DNA of 64,000 nucleotides, from the NCBI GenBank assembly GCA_963711595.1, contig CAVQER010000005.1:558001-622000 (forward strand). The letters run 5' to 3'. Below the pieces are notes generated by a model. The model had not been told where the DNA came from, did not search any database, and worked only from the letters and a program-made list of their open reading frames with translations. The DNA comes from JAUSIF01 sp963711595 (GTDB lineage: Bacteria > Pseudomonadota > Alphaproteobacteria > Rhizobiales > Xanthobacteraceae). The translations under genes were made by a program, and so were the position numbers. This document shows, one piece after another, positions 44,856-53,256 of this stretch. Numbering within the stretch: the first letter of the stretch is position 1; each line of letters begins with the position of its first letter.

Positions 44856-44875
44856 TCTTATTATGTGTCGTTACC

Positions 44876-46009
44876 TCAGCGGATCACTTCGACGATCGTG
44901 TGGTCCCTCGGATCGACCAGGACGACCTGATCCTGCACGAGGAAGAAACGATAGGGTCGAAGCACGCTCACCTCGCTCACCACCGTATCCTCGAACGGGC
45001 ACAACTCGATCTGCTGCGGGATCGTCGCTCCTACAGCGAGATCGAAGTCGGTCTGCGCGAGCACGGTCGCGCAGTCGCTTCGCGCGAAGTTGAGGATGCG
45101 GGCACGCTGCGCGCTGGTGAACTGAACCCGATCAGCTGACCGCGCGCCGGTCGCGACGCGCGCCGAACCGCGGCCTTGGAGCGGGATCACCTCGACGACA
45201 CGGAACGTGCGCGGATGCACGATCACGATCTCTTCTTCGACCACCACGTAACGGAAGTCGCGATAGTGCGGAACCACTGCGATGATCGAAGCCGGCAACG
45301 GCGCTAGCCGCACAGATCGGGGAAACGTCGCGCCGATCGAAATCGAAACGTTGATGTCGGATCGCGACACGACATTCAGGTTTCTTTCTCGCTGGAACGA
45401 TTGTTAAATCGTCGTGTGTTGCCGTTCCGAGAGTTTGGGCGCATTGGCCTCGCCGGAACGGGCCTGCGTCTCAGACTGTACGTCGGAGCGAGCAGGTTGC
45501 TGGGTTTTCGCCTGGCCCTTTGACTGCCCACTCAATTCGTCACGCTTTTGTGCCGTGCCAGGCTGCTTCGTACCCGGCGTGCGCTGGTCCTGCGCCTGAC
45601 CGCGCGGCTCGCGCTGCTGCGTACCCGTGGTCCGTTGCTTCGACGGCGCCTGGTCCTGTGCCTTGCTCAGATCACGATCCTTGCCCTCCGTGCTCGGAGC
45701 GCGATCCATCTGCGCCGAACCCTTTTGCTGATCCTGCGTCGCATCGGATTTCTGATCCGACTGCGCGCTGCTGGGCGCCTGGGTCGACGGCCGCTGATCG
45801 GATTGTCCCGGTCCCACGACGCGGGGAGATTGCTCTTTACCCTTCTGCTCGTCCTGGGCGGAACCGCCGGGCGCCTGGGTCTGACCCTGGATCCCGGGTT
45901 CCATCCGGCGCGGATCTGTCGTCTGTGCGCTTGCCGTAACCGTGCCGGCCGCGAGCGCGGCTGCAGCAACGGTACTCAATAAGAGTGACCGCATAACGTG
46001 TTCCTCCAT
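44876..46009 (-). pseudogene. Secreted DUF1236 protein interrupted by an in-frame TAA
   Basis: Upstream part (45404-46009): MEEHVMRSLLLSTVAAAALA signal peptide (a start at 45994 is also possible), then a long Gln/Arg/Ser/Thr-rich low-complexity linker, ending LSERQHTTI and TAA. Downstream part (44876-45403) is in the same frame with no shift: QSFQRERNLNVVSRSDINVS, then two DUF1236-like units ending FRVVEVI and HTIVEVIR. Family members have the architecture signal-linker-DUF1236, so these are one gene cut by a nonsense codon at 45404-45406. CAA to TAA would be the simplest change. The downstream part alone could start at GTG 45370 but would lack a signal peptide. The 45404 stop could be a sequence error, a real null or read-through. 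Confidence 0.75.
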
Positions 46010-46074
46010 TTGCAGCCGTCCGCTGCGGAGAAAACGTCAAGCGATAGGGTCCGTTCCCCAATTCGGGAACAAGC

Positions 46075-48369
46075 TCAACGCAGATTTCGTACGAGCGCGC
46101 CGATCAGGTTCGAGTAATCGTCGGTCCACACCCATTGGTCCGGATCCGGTTCCACCACCGACCAGCTCTTGCGTGCGGCGATCTCACCGAAATCCGCGTC
46201 GGTACGCCCGACCACGGCGACCACGCTCGTGAAGCGATACGCGGAGTCGTCATACTCGTCCTTGCGAATCTCGGCGTCCTCATCTCCGGTAAAATACTCC
46301 CGCGTGACCGCTCCGTTTGCGGCGGCGACTCCCGCAACCACGGAGGTCAGCTCCAGATGCCGGTTGGACACGTGCATGACGATCAAACCTGTGTGCGCCG
46401 TCTTTTTCAGATAGATCGCCATCGCTTCGCGCGTCACCAAGTGAACGGGGATTGCATCCGAGCTGAACGCATCGACGATGATGATGTCGTAACGGCCGTC
46501 GGGCGCATCCGCCATCGTCAGCCGCGCGTCGCCCAATATGACCGAGGCGCTCGGCGCACAATTGGCGATGAACGTGAAGTAGTTCTCTTCGCGCGAGACG
46601 CGCACCACCGTCCGGTCGATCTCATAGTAGTCGAGAGAGTCGCCGCTCTCGGTGAGGCACGCGATCGAGCCCGTGCCCAGGCCTACCGCGGCGACACGGA
46701 TCGGCCCGCCTTTCCTGTCTCGTACGGCCTGGATCGCCTGCCCGATCGGCGAATTCCGTGTGTAATAGGTGATCGGCTCGGGTCTCCCGCCAATGGGCTT
46801 TCCCTCAGCATCGCGGATACGCTGCGCGCCGTGGATCGTCGTGCCGTGCATCAGGACACGATACTCTCCGCTGGGGATGTCGAGAATCTTGTGTACGCCG
46901 AAGAAGCTGCGGAGTTGCGTCCGCCCAGCGCTTTCCGTGTCGTAGACGCGGATGAACATGAAGGTAAGTGCGATCAACGCAGCGAACTTCAGCGGCTGGC
47001 TCGAAAACACCAAAGCCGCCGCGAGCAGAACGAAAACCACGCCGCCATATGCAACGTGCGTGAACTCATAGCCGAAGACGAGGCGCGGCACGAGGAACAG
47101 CAGGAGCAGGACGAGTGCGCCGATCCAGAACTGTTGGGCCGTACGGCCTTCCGGCAGCAAGAAGCCCGGCCGGCACAACACTGCGGCAAGCAGAAGCAAC
47201 GGGTATTCCGCGATCCAGTTGAAGATCCTCGGCGCGATCAGACCGGCGAAGATGCCGCCGACGACGCCACCCACCGCCATCCACAGATAGAACGCGGTCA
47301 GATAACGAGCGGGCGGGCGCCTGCGCGCGAGTTCGCCGTGGCAAACCATCGTCGTCACGAAGAATGTCGCGATGTGTACCGCGAGCACCACCAGAATATT
47401 CTGGCCGTGATCGATCGCGAACGTGCCGATCAGCACGGCGATCAGGATCGGCTGACTGTTGATGAAGACCCACTGCGGGATGATGGGGTTGCTCTGGAAC
47501 ACGAGCACGAAACTCAGGAGATAGAGTGCAAGGGGAATGACCCAGAGAAGCGGGGCCGCGGCGATGTCAGTCGAGATATGCGACGTGACGGCGACCATCA
47601 GCCCTGCCGGCACGGCAGCGAGCGCCGCCCAAATCAATCCATCGCGTGCGCTGGGCGCCGCGAGCCCGAGCCCGCCGACCGCCGCCGAACTCGGCGCCAC
47701 GTTCTTCGAGCGCATCATGAGCACGCCGCAAAGTGCGATGAGCAGGATGAGGACATAGAACAGGCCCGACCAGAACTGCGTCTGCTGGCCGAGGCGCGTG
47801 AATGGCTCGACGAGAAACGGGTAGCTGAGGAGCGCAAGAAAACTGCCGATATTGCTCCCCGCATACAAGAAGTAGGGATCCTTCGACGACGGATGTCCTG
47901 TTCGCGCGTACCAGGCCTGCAGCAACGGCGCATTGGCTGAGAGCGCAAAGAACGGCAATCCGATCGAGACCGTAAACAATCCGATCAGCCAGAATTCCGT
48001 GCCCTGTGCGGGCGGCCGTCCCCACACGCTGGCTATGCCGAGCGGAAGCGCGATGGTCGCGGCGAGCATAACGATCACGTGCACGATTACCGACGGGCGG
48101 CCCGGCAGATAGCGCGTGAGGAGATGCGCGTAGAGATAGCCCGCGAGCAGCGCCGCCTGGAAAAAGACGAGGGCAACCGACCAGACCGATGGCGCACCAC
48201 CGAGCGTCGGCAACACGATCTTGGCGAAGAGCGGCTGGACGGCGAACAGCAGGCCGGCACTTACGAAGATCGCGATCGCGTAGACGGCGAGCGTTACGTC
48301 GTGCCTCTCGGCGACTGCTGACGCCGGCAATCGCCTCTGCTTCTTTTTTTCCCTTGCACTAAGCGCCAT
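46075..48369 (-). CDS. Fused membrane/spermidine synthase-like protein, paralogue 1
   Basis: 764 residues. The N-terminal two thirds hold about a dozen membrane segments (for example FVSAGLLFAVQPLFAKIVLP). The last third is a spermidine-synthase-like methyltransferase fold, with the cofactor-type VAAVGLGTGSIACLTESGD near residue 562 and RYDIIIVDAFSSDAIPVHLV. This fusion architecture is widespread, but its substrate is not established; polyamine synthesis should not be assumed. It lies 15 bases downstream of a close paralogue, so the pair is probably one operon and a tandem duplication. Confidence 0.88.
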   Translation of the reverse strand: MALSAREKKKQRRLPASAVAERHDVTLAVYAIAIFVSAGLLFAVQPLFAKIVLPTLGGAPSVWSVALVFFQAALLAGYLYAHLLTRYLPGRPSVIVHVIVMLAATIALPLGIASVWGRPPAQGTEFWLIGLFTVSIGLPFFALSANAPLLQAWYARTGHPSSKDPYFLYAGSNIGSFLALLSYPFLVEPFTRLGQQTQFWSGLFYVLILLIALCGVLMMRSKNVAPSSAAVGGLGLAAPSARDGLIWAALAAVPAGLMVAVTSHISTDIAAAPLLWVIPLALYLLSFVLVFQSNPIIPQWVFINSQPILIAVLIGTFAIDHGQNILVVLAVHIATFFVTTMVCHGELARRRPPARYLTAFYLWMAVGGVVGGIFAGLIAPRIFNWIAEYPLLLLAAVLCRPGFLLPEGRTAQQFWIGALVLLLLFLVPRLVFGYEFTHVAYGGVVFVLLAAALVFSSQPLKFAALIALTFMFIRVYDTESAGRTQLRSFFGVHKILDIPSGEYRVLMHGTTIHGAQRIRDAEGKPIGGRPEPITYYTRNSPIGQAIQAVRDRKGGPIRVAAVGLGTGSIACLTESGDSLDYYEIDRTVVRVSREENYFTFIANCAPSASVILGDARLTMADAPDGRYDIIIVDAFSSDAIPVHLVTREAMAIYLKKTAHTGLIVMHVSNRHLELTSVVAGVAAANGAVTREYFTGDEDAEIRKDEYDDSAYRFTSVVAVVGRTDADFGEIAARKSWSVVEPDPDQWVWTDDYSNLIGALVRNLR

Positions 48370-48384
48370 GCGAATCCCGTCGGT

Positions 48385-50649
48385 TCATTGTCTCATATGA
48401 CGCAGAAGCGCGCCCACGATGTTCGAATAGTCGTCGGTCCAGACCCACTGGTTGGGATCGGGTGCCACGATTTCCCATTCACCCGAGGCGAGGAGCGCCC
48501 CGAAATCCTTGTCGCTGCGCGCGACCGCGGCGACGCTCGATGCAAAAAGATAGCGATCGTTGTCGTATTCCGAAGACTGGGAATGACGGGTAACGAGTCC
48601 GTTCGACGCGGCAATCCCGGCGACGACGGTCGGAAGCTCGAGATGCCGGTTCATCACGTGTGAAACGACCATTCCGCCGGGAGCAAGTTTCTTCAGGTAG
48701 AGCCCCATTGCTTCCCGCGTCAGCAAGTGGACCGGCACGGCGTCGGATGTGAACGCGTCCATCACGATCAAGTCGTAATACGCGTCCTGCGCGTCTTCGA
48801 GCGTGAGCCGAGCGTCCCCCACCGTGACACGCGAATCCGGTTTGCACTTCGCGACGTAGTCGAAGATCTTGGTATCGAGCGCAATGCGCACGACCGTCTG
48901 GTCGATTTCGTAGAAATGAAGCGTGTCCTGGGGGCGCATGAAGCAGGCCACGGTACCCGCCCCGAGACCAACGACGGCGACGCGCATCGGACCGGCCTTG
49001 TTCGCCTTCGTCGCATCGAACACGCGCGCCATCGGCGAGCGCGGACCAAAATAGGTGGCCGTTGACGGACGGCCTTCAGGGGTGCGTGCGTGCGGCCCAT
49101 CGACGATCTGACCTCCGTGGATCGTTGTGCCGTGCATCAACACGCGGACAGTCGAGTCGACCGTACTCACGTCGTAAATCTTGTGCACGCCGAAAAAGCT
49201 GCGGATCGTTCGTTCATTCGCCCCGGCTCCGAGATAGCCGTAGATCGCGACAAGCACGCAAGCGAACGCGATCGCCAATTTGAGCGGATCGGACCAAAGG
49301 AATGTGATCGAGACGACTAACGCAACTCCGACCAAGCCATCGAAGGCCGTGCGATCGGGCCAGATGCGCAAGTACTGGAACGCCACAATCGCCAGGACTG
49401 CCGCCAGCACCATTCCGGCAATGACCGCCCATGATCTGGAGCTCCGCCGGATTCGCAGTCCGGGCCGACAAAGGATTCCGGCCACGATCAGCAACGGATA
49501 CTCGGCCACCCAATTGAACGCATAGGGCGCGATCAGCCCCGTGAAGATTCCGCCGATCATGCCGCCGACCGCGATCCAAAGGTAGAAGGCCGTGAGGTGC
49601 CGCGCGGCCGGCCGCCTGCGTGCGAGTTCGCCATGACAGACCATCGCCGTGACGAAGAACGCGCCGAAGTTGATTGCGGCAACCAGCGAGATGTTGGTCC
49701 AATAGGGAACGATCAACATGCCGATCAAAAGCGCGATCGCGGCCGGTTGAATCTTCAGGAAGACCTCGTGCGATATTATGCGCTTCGTCTGAAAGACGAT
49801 CACGAAGGTCAACAGGTAGAGCGCGAGTGGAATGACCCAGAGCAACGGCGCCGCGGCAATGTCCGTCGAGATGTGCGCCGTCACGGCGATCAGGAAAGCG
49901 GACGGTACCGCGGCAAGCCCAACCCAGATCGCCGCGTCGCGCCACGTTGGCTCCGCCTCTTCCGCCGCATCTGATTTCTGTGCGGGTAGCGCGTTGCGCG
50001 AACGCAGAAGCAACATGCCGCACACAGCGATCATGACGATCAGCAGGTAGAACAGAATCGACCAGGTCGTCGTCTGCTGTCCGAGTCGACTGAACGGCTC
50101 GACGAGGAACGGATAGCTCAGGAGCGCAAGAAAACTGCCGACGTTGCTCGCGGCATAGAGAAAGTATGGGTCCCTCGCCGAGGGATGGCCCGTCCGCGCG
50201 AACCAGGCCTGCAGCAGCGGTGCGTTGGCCGACAGCGCGAAGAACGGGAGCCCGATTGAAACAGCGAAGAGTCCGATCAGCCACAGCTCAGCACCTCGGG
50301 CCGGCGGCCGTCCCCAGCCAGCGGCGATGCCGAGCGGCAGGGCTAGCGTCGCCGCGAACATGACAATCAAATGAATGATGACCGACTGCCGGCCCGGCAG
50401 GTGGCGAGTGAGCAGATGCGCATAAAGGTAGCCGGCTAGCAGCGCACCCTGGAAAAAGACGAGTGCTACCGACCAGACCGCCGGGGCGCCGCCGAGTGTC
50501 GGTAGAACGATTTTCGTGAATAGCGGCTGCACCGCAAAAAGCAGGCCCGCGCTCAGAAAGATCGCCAACCCAAACACGCCGAGCAGCAGTTCCGGGCGCA
50601 CGGATGCAGCGCCCGCCGACTTCTTGTTTCGGCTCGCTGCCACAAACAC
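48385..50649 (-). CDS. Fused membrane/spermidine synthase-like protein, paralogue 2
   Basis: 754 residues with the same layout as its neighbour. Near-identical blocks include LLFAVQPLFTKIVLPTLGGA and GLPFFALSANAPLLQAW; the C-terminal domain has MRVAVVGLGAGTVACFMRPQ and YYDLIVMDAFTSDAVPVHLL. The start is a GTG at 50647-50649 (a second GTG follows two codons later), 6 bases after a possible small upstream gene. It is co-directional and almost contiguous with paralogue 1. Confidence 0.88.
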   Translation of the reverse strand: MFVAASRNKKSAGAASVRPELLLGVFGLAIFLSAGLLFAVQPLFTKIVLPTLGGAPAVWSVALVFFQGALLAGYLYAHLLTRHLPGRQSVIIHLIVMFAATLALPLGIAAGWGRPPARGAELWLIGLFAVSIGLPFFALSANAPLLQAWFARTGHPSARDPYFLYAASNVGSFLALLSYPFLVEPFSRLGQQTTTWSILFYLLIVMIAVCGMLLLRSRNALPAQKSDAAEEAEPTWRDAAIWVGLAAVPSAFLIAVTAHISTDIAAAPLLWVIPLALYLLTFVIVFQTKRIISHEVFLKIQPAAIALLIGMLIVPYWTNISLVAAINFGAFFVTAMVCHGELARRRPAARHLTAFYLWIAVGGMIGGIFTGLIAPYAFNWVAEYPLLIVAGILCRPGLRIRRSSRSWAVIAGMVLAAVLAIVAFQYLRIWPDRTAFDGLVGVALVVSITFLWSDPLKLAIAFACVLVAIYGYLGAGANERTIRSFFGVHKIYDVSTVDSTVRVLMHGTTIHGGQIVDGPHARTPEGRPSTATYFGPRSPMARVFDATKANKAGPMRVAVVGLGAGTVACFMRPQDTLHFYEIDQTVVRIALDTKIFDYVAKCKPDSRVTVGDARLTLEDAQDAYYDLIVMDAFTSDAVPVHLLTREAMGLYLKKLAPGGMVVSHVMNRHLELPTVVAGIAASNGLVTRHSQSSEYDNDRYLFASSVAAVARSDKDFGALLASGEWEIVAPDPNQWVWTDDYSNIVGALLRHMRQ

Positions 50650-50655
50650 TCTCCA

Positions 50656-50892
50656 TTACGGGTGAATTCGCTGGTGCCGCCGCCAAACGGGCCGGACGAA
50701 GCCCGATTCGCGATCAACTTGAAAGTACGTCGGGCGCGGATCATCGCGGAACACATGGCGGGGGTCCAGCCCCTGCCCTACCGGAATGAGGCGGATCGTC
50801 CGCGCGCGCCCGCCCGACATCTGGCTGCCGCGGAATAGCCAAAAGCTGCCGGTGTTCAACCCATCGTGAATACCTTGGCCGATGGCGGCCAT
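50656..50892 (-). CDS. Hypothetical protein, small
   Basis: 78 residues (MAAIGQGIHDGLNTGSFWLF to WRRHQRIHP) ending 6 bases before paralogue 2. I recognise no domain. Third-codon GC is high like neighbouring genes, and the close spacing suggests coupling, so it may be real. The divergent gene at 50973 starts 80 bases away. Without it, this gap of about 320 bases would be empty. Confidence 0.4.
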   Translation of the reverse strand: MAAIGQGIHDGLNTGSFWLFRGSQMSGGRARTIRLIPVGQGLDPRHVFRDDPRPTYFQVDRESGFVRPVWRRHQRIHP

Positions 50893-50972
50893 CGTGCCTG
50901 CCGCCGACGGCGCTAAGATCGCGATATTGCTCGGACGAAATCAAAAAGCATTCACGCCAGGGAGGCGATGCC

Positions 50973-51953
50973 ATGAAGGAACTCAATCGTCGGACATTAA
51001 TCGCTGGGGCAACCGCTCTGGGTGCAACCACGATAGCTCCGGGAAGTATGGCGCCCGCCCGGGCCGCTGCACCTCCTGCAGGCAAGCAAGCGGCCGCCTT
51101 CTACCGGTATAAGGTCGGCGACTTCGAGATCACCGCGATCAACGACGGCGTGTGGCTTCCGGATGTCGCCCAAAATCTCGTACGTAACGCGACCGTCGAG
51201 GACATGAAGAAGGCGCTCGCTGAGCAGTTTCAGTCCACTGAGAAGCTACACGTTCCTTTCACACCACTCATGGTCAACACTGGCTCGAAGCTGGTGCTGA
51301 TCGACACCGGCTCTGCCGGCATGTTCGTCCCGACCGCTGTGAATTTCTTGGCCAATCTGACCGCAGCAGGCTTCGACCCGAAGCAAGTCGACACGGTCGT
51401 GATTTCTCACTTTCACGGCGACCACATCAACGGCATCCGCACCAAGGAAGGCCAACTCGTCTTCCCGAACGCCGAAGTGATGGTGCCCGCGCCGGAATGG
51501 GCGCATTGGATGGACGATGCGAAGATGAACGCGGCCCCGGAAGCGGGACGCGGAAACTTCAATAACTCGCGCCGTGTGTTCGGCTCGATCGCGGACAAAG
51601 TGACAAAGTTTGAACCGGGTAAGGAAGTGGCGCCGGGCATTACGTCGATTCCCGCACCTGGTCACACGCCGGGCCACACCGCATTCGCCATTGCCTCGGG
51701 CAATCAATCGATGATCACGATCGTCGATACGACGAACAATCCATACCTTTTCGTCCGCAATCCCGAGTGGCAATTCAGCTTTGATATGGACGGGCCGATG
51801 GCCGTCGAGACGCGGAAAAAGCTTCTCGACCGCGTTGCCGCCGACAAGATGCTGGTCGCCGGGTATCATTGGCCGTTTCCTGCCACCGGCTACATCACGA
51901 AGGAAGGTGGCGGATACCGTCTGCACCCCATTCCCTGGAATCCCCTCATCTAA
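50973..51953 (+). CDS. Tat-exported metallo-beta-lactamase-fold hydrolase, first copy
   Basis: 326 residues, starting MKELNRRTLIAGATALGATT, a twin-arginine signal cleaved near ARAAAPP. The metallo-beta-lactamase fold has the metal-binding VVISHFHGDHINGI, a further histidine in PAPGHTPGHTAFAI, and a C-terminal GYHWPFPATGYI. It resembles the family of quorum-quenching lactonases, arylsulfatase-like and other MBL hydrolases; substrate unknown. Upstream GGGAGGCG is a strong ribosome-binding site. It is followed by a terminator that is nearly identical to that of the second copy. Confidence 0.88.
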   Translation: MKELNRRTLIAGATALGATTIAPGSMAPARAAAPPAGKQAAAFYRYKVGDFEITAINDGVWLPDVAQNLVRNATVEDMKKALAEQFQSTEKLHVPFTPLMVNTGSKLVLIDTGSAGMFVPTAVNFLANLTAAGFDPKQVDTVVISHFHGDHINGIRTKEGQLVFPNAEVMVPAPEWAHWMDDAKMNAAPEAGRGNFNNSRRVFGSIADKVTKFEPGKEVAPGITSIPAPGHTPGHTAFAIASGNQSMITIVDTTNNPYLFVRNPEWQFSFDMDGPMAVETRKKLLDRVAADKMLVAGYHWPFPATGYITKEGGGYRLHPIPWNPLI

Positions 51954-51979
51954 GAGATCGGTTCCCCCGCCCCCGCGGG

Positions 51980-52015
51980 AGGCTGCATCGCAAGGTCGAT
52001 GCAGCCTTTTTTTTT
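51980..52015 (+). terminator. Terminator of the first MBL-fold gene
   Basis: AGGCTGCATCG and CGATGCAGCCT pair around CAAGGT, followed by nine Ts. A nearly identical terminator follows the second copy. Confidence 0.92.
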
Positions 52016-52125
52016 ACGCTCACGACATTGCGATCCGCGATGCACGGAATACCCAATTACGGCTGGGGTTGGACTGTTCAATCTCGTGTCTTCGCAATGC
52101 TGTGGTCACCAAGGGAGGAAGAACG

Positions 52126-53109
52126 ATGAGATTGCTGGACCGGCGTACTGTTCTGACCGGCGCGACCGCCGTCGCGACGTCAGCGCTCGCACCATCACTA
52201 TCAATTGTGCCGGCGATGGCGGCTGCGCCCCCTTCTGGCAAGCAGGCGCCATCGTTCTATCGGCACAAAGTCGGCGACTTCGAGATCACCGTGCTTTCGG
52301 ACGGGATCTTCCAAACCAAAATGGAAAGAAGTCCTGCTCGGAACGCCTCCCTCGAGGAGGTGCAGGCGGCCCTCTCCGCCTCGTTCATGCCTGCCGATCA
52401 GACCGTTTTTCACTTCAACCAGAACGTGGTGAATACCGGATCGAAACTCGTCCTGATCGACACGGGCAACTTCCCGGGCCGCCCCGGCACCGGCCTGACG
52501 CTGAGCAACCTTACCGCCTCCGGTATCGACCCCAAGGCGGTAGACGTCGTGATCATTTCCCATTTCCATCAGGATCACATCGGCGGTCTGCGCACCGCGA
52601 ACGGCGACCTAATTTACCCGAACGCCGAGATCATGGTCCCTGCGGTGGAGTGGGCGCATTGGATGGACGACGCGAAGATGAATGCGGCGCCCGAGAATGC
52701 GCGTGGCGGATTCCAGAATGTGCGCAAAATCTTCGGACCGATCGCCGACAAGATCACGAAGTACGAATGGGGCAAGGAGCTCGTTCCTGGAATTACATCG
52801 ATGGGTACTCCCGGACATACACCGGGTCACACGTCGTTCGTCGTTGCTTCCGGATCCGCCAAGACGGTAATCCAAAGCGATGCGACACCCGGTATGTCGT
52901 GGCTGTTTATCGCGAGGCCGGACTGGCTTCCGAACGCCGATACGGACGCACCGCTCGCGCAGCAATCGCGTCGCAAGCTGTTCGACATGATCGCGACCGA
53001 TCGAATTCTATTCGGCGCCTATCACATGCCCTTCCCCGGCCTCGGCTATTTGGAAAAGGTCGGAGACGCGTACCGGTTTGTGCCGGCGCCGTGGAATCCG
53101 ATCGTCTGA
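52126..53109 (+). CDS. Tat-exported metallo-beta-lactamase-fold hydrolase, second copy
   Basis: 327 residues, starting MRLLDRRTVLTGATAVATSA (twin-arginine signal) after a GGGAGGAAGAACG ribosome-binding site; the frame is open upstream without similarity. Metal ligands lie in VVIISHFHQDHIGGL and GTPGHTPGHTSF. The C-terminus is FGAYHMPFPGLGYL. It is a tandem duplicate of the gene at 50973 and probably has a related but not identical substrate. Confidence 0.88.
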   Translation: MRLLDRRTVLTGATAVATSALAPSLSIVPAMAAAPPSGKQAPSFYRHKVGDFEITVLSDGIFQTKMERSPARNASLEEVQAALSASFMPADQTVFHFNQNVVNTGSKLVLIDTGNFPGRPGTGLTLSNLTASGIDPKAVDVVIISHFHQDHIGGLRTANGDLIYPNAEIMVPAVEWAHWMDDAKMNAAPENARGGFQNVRKIFGPIADKITKYEWGKELVPGITSMGTPGHTPGHTSFVVASGSAKTVIQSDATPGMSWLFIARPDWLPNADTDAPLAQQSRRKLFDMIATDRILFGAYHMPFPGLGYLEKVGDAYRFVPAPWNPIV

Positions 53110-53147
53110 GCAGTTTTTGAATACCCGAACTCTTCCCGACCAGCGGG

Positions 53148-53181
53148 AGGCTGCATCGCAAGTCGATGCAGCCTTCTTTTT
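53148..53181 (+). terminator. Terminator of the second MBL-fold gene
   Basis: AGGCTGCATCG and CGATGCAGCCT pair around CAAGT, followed by TCTTTTTC. It almost copies the hairpin at 51980, so the duplication included the terminator. Confidence 0.9.
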
Positions 53182-53189
53182 CTTGTACC

Positions 53190-53239
53190 GTCATCCTGAG
53201 GTGCGAGCGGGCGCAGCCCGCGAGCCTCGAAGGATGACG
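53190..53239. repeat. Palindromic element with GTCATCCT arms
   Basis: GTCATCCT and AGGATGAC flank an inner stem GCGGGC/GCCCGC. This is a common rhizobial intergenic palindrome type, different from copies A and B in the ribosomal operons. It lies between the convergent second MBL-fold gene and metH. Confidence 0.7.
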
Positions 53240-53256
53240 CTTAAGATTAGGTGCGA

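Larger units (their letters stand above)
44277..44875. other. Gene-poor region with tandem repeat and two hairpins
   Basis: I see no convincing protein gene in these 599 bases. They hold a 34-base direct repeat (44450-44518), a hairpin with a U-rich tail at 44649-44674 on the plus strand, a bidirectional terminator-like hairpin at 44773-44801 and the terminator at 44825-44855. A short plus-strand RNA ending at 44674 is possible. Confidence 0.5.

Noticed and set aside
46135..47940. 601-codon plus frame opposite the first membrane/synthase fusion
   Set aside because: Composition rich in Arg/Asp/His/Gln and no hydrophobic core; a shadow of the minus-strand gene.
51999..53120. 373-codon plus frame overlapping the second MBL-fold gene
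   Set aside because: Out-of-frame translation of the real gene; it lacks the metal motif and signal peptide.
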